A stretch of 13,003 nt of DNA from Azotobacter paspali (GTDB lineage Bacteria; Pseudomonadota; Gammaproteobacteria; Pseudomonadales; Pseudomonadaceae): assembly GCF_042434745.1 (NCBI RefSeq), contig NZ_JBHLSS010000078.1; one strand, 5' to 3'. Below are positions 6,688 through 13,003 of this stretch, piece by piece (within the stretch, counting starts at the first letter, position 1; each line of letters starts with the position of its first letter). Both the position numbers and the translations under genes were made by a program. The notes under the pieces are model-generated. The model saw only the letters and a program-made list of their open reading frames with translations, ran no database searches and was not told the origin of the DNA.

Positions 6688-7308
6688 TCAGCCCATCCCC
6701 AACCAGTTCGGCAGGGCCAGAAAAGTGGCCGGCACGTGGGTGATGATCGGCAGAAAGCCCAGCAGTATCAGCAGCCAGGGCAGCGCGGCATGGATCACCT
6801 GGCCGACGCTTATGCCGGTCACCGCCGAGGCGACGAACAGGTTCAGCCCCGCCGGCGCGGTGATCAGGCCGATCTCCATGTTCACCACTATGACGGTGCC
6901 CAGGTGGATCGGGTCGATGCCCAGGCGCATCGCGATGGCGAGGAGGATCGGCGCGAGGATCAGGATGATCGCCGAAGGCTCCATGAAGGCACCGGCGACC
7001 AGTAGCACCAGGCTCACCACCGGCAGGAACATCCACGGCGACAGGCCCATCCCGATCACCCAGGCGGTGATGCTCTGCGGGATCTGCTCGGTGGTCGGCA
7101 CATGGGCGAAGAGGATCGCGTTGGCGATGCTGAACATCAGCATGATCGACAGCTTGCCCGACTCCAGCAGCATCCTGGGTACCTCGCGTAAGCGTATGTC
7201 TTTGTAGACGAACAGCGCGACGAAGGCCGCGTAGACCGTCGTCAGCGCCGCCGCCTCGGTGGGGGCCGAGTAGATGCCGCCGAGGATGATCGCTATCAGG
7301 AGCAGGCC
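6688..7308 (-). pseudogene. dctM: TRAP transporter large permease DctM, C-terminal fragment
   Basis: About 206 codons of the 12-helix TRAP permease, joining at IAIILGGIYS and running to NWLGMG and a TGA stop. DctM proteins have roughly 425 residues, so about the first half is missing. The segment normally reading GGIFTPTEAAA is shortened: YS is followed directly by APTEAAA, consistent with a small in-frame loss, and the usually conserved ITPPVG is ITAPAG. It abuts the dctP remnant with no dctQ between them and lies in a different frame from it. There is no start codon or ribosome-binding site of its own. Expected original function: driving Na+-coupled C4-dicarboxylate import together with DctP and DctQ. 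It is not expected to work. Confidence 0.88.
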
Positions 7309-8276
7309 TCGATCAGATCGGCGCCGATCTCGCCCTCGAACTTCTTCCATATCGGCTGCATGGCCAGGACGCGCCACTTGATGCGCTGCTGGGAACTTAG
7401 TTCGATGATCTCGGTGGTGCCGGTGGCCAGGATGCGCTACTTGTCGCCCTGGTTGAGGGCTGAGGCCTGCCTGTTTACCTCGGCGCTAACCTTGTCCATG
7501 ATTTTGCGCAGTTCGCTGTGCACCTTTTCCGGCAGGCCGTTCCAGAACCTGGTGTCGGTGATCGCCATGTAGTCCAGCAGGCCATGGTCGGACATCGGTG
7601 ATGTATTTCTGCACCTCGTGCATCTTCTGGCTGTAGATGTTCGAGTAGGGATTCTCGGCGCCGTTGACCACGCTGGTCTGCAGGCCCTGGTAGAGCTCGG
7701 CGAGGCTCATCTTGCGCGAGTTGACGCGTACCGTCTTGAACTGCTCCTCAAGCACTGGGGAGGCCTGCATGCGGAACTTCAGGGCACGGGCGTCCTTCGG
7801 CTCGTACAGCGGCTTGTTCGCCGAGGGCTGCTTCAGGCCGTTGTGCCAGTAGCCGAGGCCGGTGATGCCCTTGTCCTCCATCGAGTGCAGCAGGCCCTGG
7901 CCGGCCGGGCTGGCCTGGAAACGGTCGACCGCGGCTATGTCGTCGAATAGGAACGGCAGGTCGAAGACCTGAACGCTCTTGAAGTAGTGCTCGAACTTGG
8001 GTAGCGAGGGGGCGATGATCTGCACGTCGCCGAGCAGCAGCGCCTCCATTTCCTTGCCGTCGCCGAACGGCGAAGAATTGGGGTAGACCTCGACCCGTAC
8101 CGTGCTGGGCAGGCGCTCCTCGGCGAGCTTCTTGAACAGCAGGGCGCCCTGGCCCTTCGGGGTGTGTTTTGCGACCACGTGGGAGAACTTGATGACTACC
8201 GGGTCGGCGGCCTGGTCAGGCCGCCGAGGCCGGTGGACAGGGCACCGACGAGTGCCTTGGCGGTGAAGCGAAACAT
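7305..8276 (-). pseudogene. dctP: TRAP transporter C4-dicarboxylate binding protein DctP, decayed
   Basis: Nearly full-length DctP homology spread over two frames. The start is clear: ATG at 8276 with AAGAAGGG upstream, then a signal peptide beginning MFRFTAKALVGALS. One base appears lost near 8217-8220, sending the frame to an early TAG; the mature protein resumes in another frame as DPVVIKFSHVVAKHTPKGQG. The body is well conserved, including the substrate-contact region KFRMQASP and the NGAENPYSN stretch. After QKYIT an extra base near 7596 shifts frame again; the continuation reads MSDHGLLDYMAITDTRFWNG. An in-frame TAG occurs at 7437-7439 after NQGDK, and homology continues to WKKFEGEIGADLIEA, where it meets dctM. 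At least three independent lesions make sequencing error an unlikely full explanation. The normal product captures succinate, fumarate or malate in the periplasm. Confidence 0.92.
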
Positions 8277-8546
8277 GGGCGTTACCCTTCTTGTTCGTTG
8301 TTGTCGGCGGCCCTTCGGATGGGCTTTCGGCGGAGCGTTTCGGACAAGTCTAGGCGGCATTCGCCATCGCTTGGCGACGGACTTCGCCGGGGATGCGTCG
8401 GATGGATGGCGTGCCGCTTTCGGCCGGGACGATGGCCTGTCGCGCGGCGGCGTGCCGGTGGAAATCGTGAAGGGGCGGACGGCCGAGGTCGGCGGCGGAA
8501 AACCGCTATTGGCGAGGCGAAAGGCTGGCAGGTTTGCAGCGTTGGC

Positions 8547-8569
8547 GGGGGCCGCGTGACGCGGCCCCC
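8547..8569 (-). terminator. GC-rich hairpin downstream of the glycine-zipper gene
   Basis: GGGGGCCGCG (8547-8556) and CGCGGCCCCC (8560-8569) form a perfect 10-bp stem with a 3-nt loop, 13 nt past the stop codon. No U tract follows on the minus strand, so it may stabilise the 3' end or pause transcription. It separates this gene from the dctP remnant. The rest of 8277-8582 holds the dctP leader; I found no convincing sigma-54 promoter in it. Confidence 0.5.
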
Positions 8570-8582
8570 ACCGTGCGGGCGA

Positions 8583-8969
8583 TCAGTCGTGATGGTGGCG
8601 ATGGCCGTGCTTCTTGCCCATGCCGTTGGCGATGGCGCCGCCGGTCGCGCCGCCCACGCCGGCGCCGATGGTGGCGCCGGTGCCGCCGCCGAGCGCGTTG
8701 CCGAGCAGCGAGCCGCCCGCGGCGCCGAGACCGCCGCCGATGGCTACCTTGGTCTTGTTGCCGTCCCTGGCGGCGACGGCGCCGCCGGCCGCAGCGCCCA
8801 GGCCGGCACCGACCACGGCTCCGGCCTTGCCGCCGATGCTCTGGCCGAGCACGTTGCCCAGGGCGCCGCCGACGCCGCCACCGATGGCGGTCTGGGTGGT
8901 GCCCTCGCCGGCCATGGCGGCTTGAGCGCAGAGCAGGTTCAGGGTCAGGATGGAAAGCGTCTTGCGCAT
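8583..8969 (-). CDS. Exported glycine-zipper protein with His-rich tail
   Basis: A 128-residue protein with a signal peptide cleaved probably after AMA (residue 20). The rest is almost entirely glycine-zipper helix, made of two tandem copies of about 39 residues (28-66 and 76-114). Both copies start AIGGG and end GGAVA or GGAIA. They are joined by a short charged linker, ARDGNKTK. The C-terminus GKKHGHRHHHD is rich in histidine and could bind metal. Glycine-zipper proteins insert into or line membranes, and many are outer-membrane or periplasmic and stress-related; this one has no assigned function. GAGG lies about 8 nt before the ATG at 8969. It sits between dctD and dctP, where pseudomonads usually have none. 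No lipobox is seen. The reading frame is intact and the gene looks real. Confidence 0.82.
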   Translation of the reverse strand: MRKTLSILTLNLLCAQAAMAGEGTTQTAIGGGVGGALGNVLGQSIGGKAGAVVGAGLGAAAGGAVAARDGNKTKVAIGGGLGAAGGSLLGNALGGGTGATIGAGVGGATGGAIANGMGKKHGHRHHHD

Positions 8970-9070
8970 GTTGCAAACCTCTAATGCAGGGAAAAGGCGA
9001 CGCATTGTGGCGGGTGGCTCGATGTCGGGTAAACACCCAGACAACCGTTTGTCCGCCGCGCAAGAGACCT

Positions 9071-9085
9071 TCCGCGAAACGCGGA
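9071..9085 (-). terminator. Possible terminator hairpin downstream of dctD
   Basis: TCCGCG (9071-9076) and CGCGGA (9080-9085) form a 6-bp stem with a 3-nt loop about 40 nt past the dctD stop. On the minus strand only a broken pyrimidine run (GGTCTCTT) follows. It may separate dctBD from the glycine-zipper gene. Confidence 0.35.
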
Positions 9086-9126
9086 GTTCCTGGCCGGGAG
9101 CGCTCGGTATGGCAGTATGCCGCCAG

Positions 9127-10512
9127 TCAGGCGGCGTCGTCCGGCGGATTTCCACCATCGGCGAAGCTCAGGCCGTGCTTGCGCAGCTTGTCGTGGAGGG
9201 TCTTGCGCGGTATGCCGAGGGCTTCGGCGAGGCTGCGCAGGGAGCCGTGCGGACGGCTCAGCTCGGCGGCGATCAGCGCGCGTTCGAAGGCTTCCACCTG
9301 CTCGGTGAGCCGGCCGACAGCCGCCGACGGCTCTATGTCCGGCGTCTGGCCCGGCGCCGGGCCTAGGCCCAGCTCCAGGCCGAGGGCGAAACGCTCGGCG
9401 ACGTTCTGCAACTCGCGCACGTTGCCCGGCCAGGGGTGCAGCAGCAACTGAGCGCGCTGCTCCGGCTGCAGGCCGGGCGGCGGCAGTCCGTGGCGGGCAC
9501 TGGCGGCGTTGGCGTAGTGCTGGAACAGTAGCAGGATGTCCTCGCCGCGCTCGCGCAACGGCGGAATGCGCAGCGGCGCGACGTTCAGCCGGTAGTAGAG
9601 GTCCGCGCGGAAGCGGCCCTGGTCGGCGGCCTGGCGCAGGTCTTCCTTGGTCGCCGCGACGACCCGGATATCCAGCGGGATCAACTGGTTCGAGCCGACC
9701 CGCTCGACCACCCGCTCCTGCAACAGGCGCAGCAGCTTGACCTGCACATCGAGGCTCATGCTCTCGATCTCGTCGAGGAACAGGGTGCCACCGTTGGCGA
9801 ACTCGAACTTGCCGATGCGGCGCTTTTGCGCGCCGGTGAAGGCGCCGGCCTCGTGGCCGAACAGTTCGCTCTCCACCACCGACTCGGCTAGGGCGCCGGC
9901 GTTGATCGCCACGAAGGGACCGTCGCGACGCGCCGACAAGTCGTGCAGGGCGCGCGCCACCACCTCCTTGCCGCTGCCGGTCTCGCCGAGGATTAGCACG
10001 TCGGCGCTGGTCGCCGCCAGGGCGCCGATCTGCTCGCGCAGGCGGGCGATGGCCGGCGACTGGCCGACTAGGCGAGTGGTCAGCGCCTGGCGGTCGGCCA
10101 GCGCCAGGCGCAGGCTACGGTTGTCCAGAACCAGGCGGCGCAGGTCGAGGGCGCGGTGCACGCTGTCGAGCAGGTCTTCGCTGGCGAAGGGTTTCTCCAG
10201 GAAGTCGTAGGCGCCGGCGCGCATCGCCTGCACCGCCAGCGGCACGTCGCCGTGGCCGGTGATGAGTAGCACCGGCAATTCGGCGTCCAGCGCCTTGAGC
10301 TGGTCGAGCAGCTCCAGGCCGTCGATGCCGGGCATGCGGATGTCGCTGACCACCACGCCCGGCCAGTCGCGGTCGATGCGTCCGGCCAGCCCCTGGGCGT
10401 CGGCCAGGGCGCAGACCCCGAGGCCGGCCAGATCGAGGGTCTGGCTGAGGGCCTGGCGTAGGTGCAGGTCGTCGTCGATCAGCAGCACCTGGATCGAGGT
10501 GTCGACAATCAT
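9127..10512 (-). CDS. dctD: C4-dicarboxylate response regulator DctD (sigma-54 activator)
   Basis: A 461-residue NtrC-type regulator. The receiver domain (1-120) has the acidic pocket D13-D15, the phosphorylation site D57 in SDIRMPG and K107 in LEKPF. The AAA+ domain carries Walker A GETGSGKE (176-183), the sigma-54 contact loop GAFTGA (223-228) and Walker B LFLDE (244-248). A Fis-type helix-turn-helix (about 425-447) binds DNA near the C-terminus. All key residues are present, so the protein should be active. Its ATG overlaps the dctB stop as ATGA, implying translational coupling. In pseudomonads DctD activates sigma-54 promoters of dicarboxylate carriers (dctPQM, dctA). The dctPQM copy here is destroyed, so any remaining target must be elsewhere. 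Confidence 0.93.
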   Translation of the reverse strand: MIVDTSIQVLLIDDDLHLRQALSQTLDLAGLGVCALADAQGLAGRIDRDWPGVVVSDIRMPGIDGLELLDQLKALDAELPVLLITGHGDVPLAVQAMRAGAYDFLEKPFASEDLLDSVHRALDLRRLVLDNRSLRLALADRQALTTRLVGQSPAIARLREQIGALAATSADVLILGETGSGKEVVARALHDLSARRDGPFVAINAGALAESVVESELFGHEAGAFTGAQKRRIGKFEFANGGTLFLDEIESMSLDVQVKLLRLLQERVVERVGSNQLIPLDIRVVAATKEDLRQAADQGRFRADLYYRLNVAPLRIPPLRERGEDILLLFQHYANAASARHGLPPPGLQPEQRAQLLLHPWPGNVRELQNVAERFALGLELGLGPAPGQTPDIEPSAAVGRLTEQVEAFERALIAAELSRPHGSLRSLAEALGIPRKTLHDKLRKHGLSFADGGNPPDDAA

Positions 10513-12359
10513 GGGTAGTCCTCCACGGTCTGGGCGCCGACCGCGCTGGTGGCCGGCTGCAAATTAAGAGTGACCAGCGCGCCACCGCCCGGCTCGTTGG
10601 CCAGCAGCAGTTCGCCGCCCAAGGCGTTGACCAAGCTGTCACAGATGGCCAGGCCCAGGCCCAGGCCGCGGGCGGTGGTCTTGGTGGTGTAGAAGGGTTC
10701 GCGGGCGCGCTCCAGGGCCTCGGCCGAAAAGCCGGGGCCGTTGTCGCGCAGGCTCAGGCTGATCCGCCCGTCGTCGAGGAGTCGTGTGGTCAGCCACAGG
10801 CGGCGCGGTGGCGCCCGCTCGGCCAGCGAGTCGAGGGCGTTGGCCAGCAGGTTGCCGAGCACCTGGCGCAGGCGCGTCTCGCCGGCCTGGACCCACAGGG
10901 TGGCCTCCGGCAGGTCGCGGATCAGTTCCACTTTCAGGCTGCGCCGACGATTGACCAGCAGGGCCAGGGCGTCCTCCAGCGCCGGCTGCAGGGCGACGCT
11001 CTCCGGGGTCTGGCGGTCGCGTCGGGCGAAGGCCTTGAGGTGGGCGATGATCAGCGCCATGCGCTTGGTCAACTGGCTGATCTGCTGCAGGTTCTCGCGC
11101 GCCTCGGGGTAACGCTGGTGGTCGAGCAGCACGCCGGCGTTGTCGGCGTAGCTGCGGATCGCCCCGAGCGGCTGGCTGAGTTCGTGGCTGATGCTCGCGC
11201 TCATGGTGCCGAGGGCCGAGAGCTTGCCGGCCTGGACTAGGTCGTCCTGGGCGCGGACCAGCTCCTGCTGGGCCTGTTCGCGCTCCAGCACCTCGCGCTT
11301 CAGGCGCCGGTTGAGTTCTTCCAGGTCCTGGGTGCGTTCCTGCACGCGGCGCTCCAGCTCCTGGCGGGTACGGGTATCCAGGGCGATGCGTTCGAGGTAG
11401 TGGCGGCGGCGCTGCAGCAGCAAGCCGAGCAGCAGCATCAGCACCAGCAGCCCGGTGGCGCCGCTGATCAGCACGGCGCGCACCGGGCGTTCGAGCATGC
11501 TGCGCGGGGCCAGGATGCGCACCGTCCAGCCGGTTTCCTCGATGTGCTGCTGCTGGATCAGCCAGTCCCTGGGGTTCAATTGCAACGGCTGCGGATCGCG
11601 CGTGGGGTAGGGCAGTTTGGCGGCGATCTCGGCCAGTTCGTCGGCGTCCAGCGGCCGGGTGGCGCGAAAGCGCCACTCGGAGTACGAGGTGAGGATCACC
11701 ACGCCGTGCTTGTCGGTGGCCAGCAGGCGTTCCGGGGTGTTGCCCCAAAGCTGCTCGGTGTGGTCCAGGTCGACCTTGATCACCAGCACGCCGAGCGGCT
11801 CGCCAACCTCGCGCAGCGCCGCGGCGAAGTAGTAGCCGCGTTTGCCGGAGGTGGTGCCGAAGCCGAAGAACTGCCCCTGGCGGCCGGCCATGGCCTCGCT
11901 GAAATAGGGACGGAAGGCGAAGTCGCGGCCGACGAAGCTGTCCGGCTGGTCCCAGTTGGAAGCGGCCAGGGTGAGCCCGTGGGCGTCCATCAGGTACAGC
12001 GAGTCGGCGCCGGTGCGCTCGCGGATTTTCTTGAGCAGCCTGTTGGCCTCGACCACCGCTTCAGCCTGTTTGGGCTGGCGCAGCACGTTGTACAGCGCCG
12101 GCAGGTCGCCGAGGATCTGCGGCAGCGCCTCGTAGCGGCGCAGGGTGCCGAGCAGGTTGGCGACGTAGAGGTCGAGGGTCTGGCGGTTCTGCTGCAGTAG
12201 TTCGCCGAGGTAGTAGCGCTCGGCCAGTTGCTGCAGCGGCCAGAGCAGCGGCGCCACCAGCAGAGCGAGCAGCGCTAGGCTGCGCCAGCGCGGACGGCGG
12301 AGGAAGGCAGGTAATCGCATGAGGAGGCGCTCGACGGATCGGATGGGGCTGTCATCCAT
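10509..12359 (-). CDS. dctB: C4-dicarboxylate sensor histidine kinase DctB
   Basis: An inner-membrane sensor kinase of about 616 residues. A first membrane helix (near residues 26-43) precedes a large periplasmic double-PAS/Cache sensor containing LYLMDAHGLTLAASNW and FRPYFSEAM, typical of DctB. The second helix (about 296-316) is followed by a coiled coil rich in Glu/Arg/Gln (about 326-378). The H box SISHELSQPLGAIRS carries the phospho-accepting His392. Catalytic N (LGNLLANALDS), G1 (DNGPGF), F (EPFYTTK) and G2 (GLGLGLAI) boxes are intact. The start is uncertain: ATG 12359 has a weak GGGA, while ATG 12320 (MRLPAFLRRP) fits family length better but lacks a ribosome-binding site. The open frame extends further upstream without support. 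The gene is the first of dctB-dctD and divergent from the LysR remnant. Confidence 0.92.
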   Translation of the reverse strand: MDDSPIRSVERLLMRLPAFLRRPRWRSLALLALLVAPLLWPLQQLAERYYLGELLQQNRQTLDLYVANLLGTLRRYEALPQILGDLPALYNVLRQPKQAEAVVEANRLLKKIRERTGADSLYLMDAHGLTLAASNWDQPDSFVGRDFAFRPYFSEAMAGRQGQFFGFGTTSGKRGYYFAAALREVGEPLGVLVIKVDLDHTEQLWGNTPERLLATDKHGVVILTSYSEWRFRATRPLDADELAEIAAKLPYPTRDPQPLQLNPRDWLIQQQHIEETGWTVRILAPRSMLERPVRAVLISGATGLLVLMLLLGLLLQRRRHYLERIALDTRTRQELERRVQERTQDLEELNRRLKREVLEREQAQQELVRAQDDLVQAGKLSALGTMSASISHELSQPLGAIRSYADNAGVLLDHQRYPEARENLQQISQLTKRMALIIAHLKAFARRDRQTPESVALQPALEDALALLVNRRRSLKVELIRDLPEATLWVQAGETRLRQVLGNLLANALDSLAERAPPRRLWLTTRLLDDGRISLSLRDNGPGFSAEALERAREPFYTTKTTARGLGLGLAICDSLVNALGGELLLANEPGGGALVTLNLQPATSAVGAQTVEDYP

Positions 12360-12510
12360 TATTTCCCACAATGGCGGGTCGTGGATGACCGGGTCTCGAT
12401 TCATATGCCGCCCGCAGGAATCGTGCAAGCATCCGCGAGGCCGCCGTGCTTTTCTTGGCGGACGATTGCCGGCAAGTTGATGACCGGTTTCCAATGGCAA
12501 AGGCCGTCGC

Positions 12511-12936
12511 GTAGACATCAAGCAGCTCAAATTCCTCGTCGCCCTGGAGCAGACCCGGCATTTCGGCTAGGCCGCCGCGCGCCGCCAGGTGACCCAGCCG
12601 ACTTTATCGATGCGCATCCGCGACCTCGAGGCGGAACTGGGGCTGGAGCTGATCCGCCGCAGTCATCGCTTCGAGGGCTTCACCGAGGCCGGCCTGCGCG
12701 TACTGGCCTGGTCGCGGACCCTACTGGCGGCGGAGGAGGGCCTGTATACCGAGGCCGCCGCCTGCCGCGGGCAACTGGTCGGCACTCTGCGCTTGGGCGT
12801 GGTGCCGCTGGCCGGCTTCTACCTGGTGGACCTGGCCGGCTTGTTCGCCGAGCTGCATCCGCGTCTGCGCTTCCGGATCGGTGTGCTGAGCAGCGAGCAG
12901 ATTTTCGAGTAGCTCGGACGCAACCAGCTCGATCTA
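12511..12936 (+). pseudogene. LysR-family transcriptional regulator, N-terminal remnant
   Basis: Homology begins at 12511 with VDIKQLKFLVALEQTRHFG, the classical LysR helix-turn-helix start, but the expected ATG reads GTA and no in-frame start lies nearby. TAG at 12568-12570 interrupts the helix-turn-helix where family members usually have a residue before AAAR (probably Gln). The frame continues through VTQPTLSMRIRDLE, the linker helix (GFTEAGLRVLAW) and the first effector-domain strand (GTLRLGVVPLAG). A second TAG occurs at 12910-12912, and recognisable sequence resumes as LGRNQLDL and then ends abruptly. Only about 140 of some 300 codons are present. It is certainly a broken LysR gene; its target is unknown. 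A GTG at 12589 is in frame but lies within the recognition helix region, so an alternative functional start is not credible. Confidence 0.88.
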
Positions 12937-13003
12937 GAGCATTTTTTGAAAACACGAATTCGACATACAGGGGTTGCTCTTCCTGGTCATTTCGGGCCTC
13001 CTC
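12937..13003. other. Foreign-looking junction sequence at the window edge
   Basis: Immediately after the LysR homology the composition becomes AT-richer (GAGCATTTTTTGAAAAC from 12937) and no longer fits LysR. This is what the terminal part of an insertion sequence or a rearrangement breakpoint would look like, and the adjoining CTAG (12934-12937) resembles a common IS target. On the minus strand the frame from 13003 stays open across the junction (read backwards it includes PLYVEFVFSKNA), and GAGGAGG precedes an ATG at 12990 in another frame that ends after 18 codons. No second terminus or transposase can be seen, so identity is open. Confidence 0.4.

Noticed and set aside
8277..8460. Search for a DctD-dependent sigma-54 promoter upstream of dctP
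   Set aside because: Several GGCAC-like strings occur, but none has the -12 GC at the right distance. The promoter may have decayed or lie elsewhere.
8298..9063. Long frames on both strands over the glycine-zipper gene
   Set aside because: Arg- and Gly-rich translations mirror the repetitive GC-rich coding sequence of the real gene, and no domain is visible.
11400..12200. 266-codon plus-strand frame inside dctB
   Set aside because: It is the complement of the dctB sensor domain, whose protein sequence is clearly the conserved one. The plus translation is a Gln/Gly/Ala/Arg shadow.
12410..12430. Sigma-54-like element upstream of dctB (TTGCACGATTCCTGC on the minus strand)
   Set aside because: The essential GG of the -24 element reads TG and the -12 element has a further mismatch. 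It also lies very close to the possible starts, so chance is more likely.
12589..12912. An intact 107-residue protein starting at GTG 12589
   Set aside because: It is the middle of a LysR protein starting inside the recognition helix and ending at an amber codon before the effector domain is complete. It is a fragment, not a gene.
1..13003. CRISPR arrays, tRNA genes, complete insertion sequences, phage genes or riboswitches
   Set aside because: No regularly spaced direct repeats, tRNA-like folds, transposase motifs or recognisable aptamer sequences were found by eye.

Overview
The window is GC-rich (roughly two thirds G+C by eye). Its gene content suggests a gammaproteobacterium of the Pseudomonas/Azotobacter lineage: the atypical NAD-dependent ligase LigB, a DctB/DctD pair next to a TRAP dicarboxylate transporter, and a hairpin resembling pseudomonad REP elements. 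The species assignment is inference. All eight intact genes end in TGA.

Left part (1-2544): a small cytochrome c'-type lipoprotein gene (+) converges on ligB (-), with two hairpins between them. An 18-bp perfect stem followed by a T tract terminates the next transporter gene.

Centre (2573-6542): a compact accessory module with a FucP-family MFS transporter (-), a divergent ROK-family repressor-like gene (+), and a shikimate-dehydrogenase-fold oxidoreductase (+). The same operator-like palindrome, AATTCA-N7-TGAATT, occurs just upstream of the transporter and again just upstream of the oxidoreductase, bracketing the ROK gene. This points to a small ROK-controlled uptake-plus-oxidation regulon. 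The oxidoreductase lacks the serine pair that binds shikimate, so its substrate, and probably the transporter's, is something else. This module is the best candidate here for an undescribed system.

Right part (6688-12359, all on -): in transcription order dctB, dctD, a small glycine-zipper protein gene, then a ruined TRAP transporter. dctP has a frameshift in the signal peptide, a second frameshift and an amber codon. It is joined to the back half of dctM, with dctQ and the front half of dctM missing. The sensor/regulator pair looks intact, so it appears to have lost the transporter it normally controls at this locus.

Right edge (12511-13003): a LysR-type regulator pseudogene (+) with a lost start and two in-frame amber codons. 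Its homology stops at about 12936, where a more AT-rich sequence begins. This looks like an insertion or rearrangement breakpoint, but the other side is outside the window. No tRNA, rRNA, CRISPR array or complete insertion sequence is visible.
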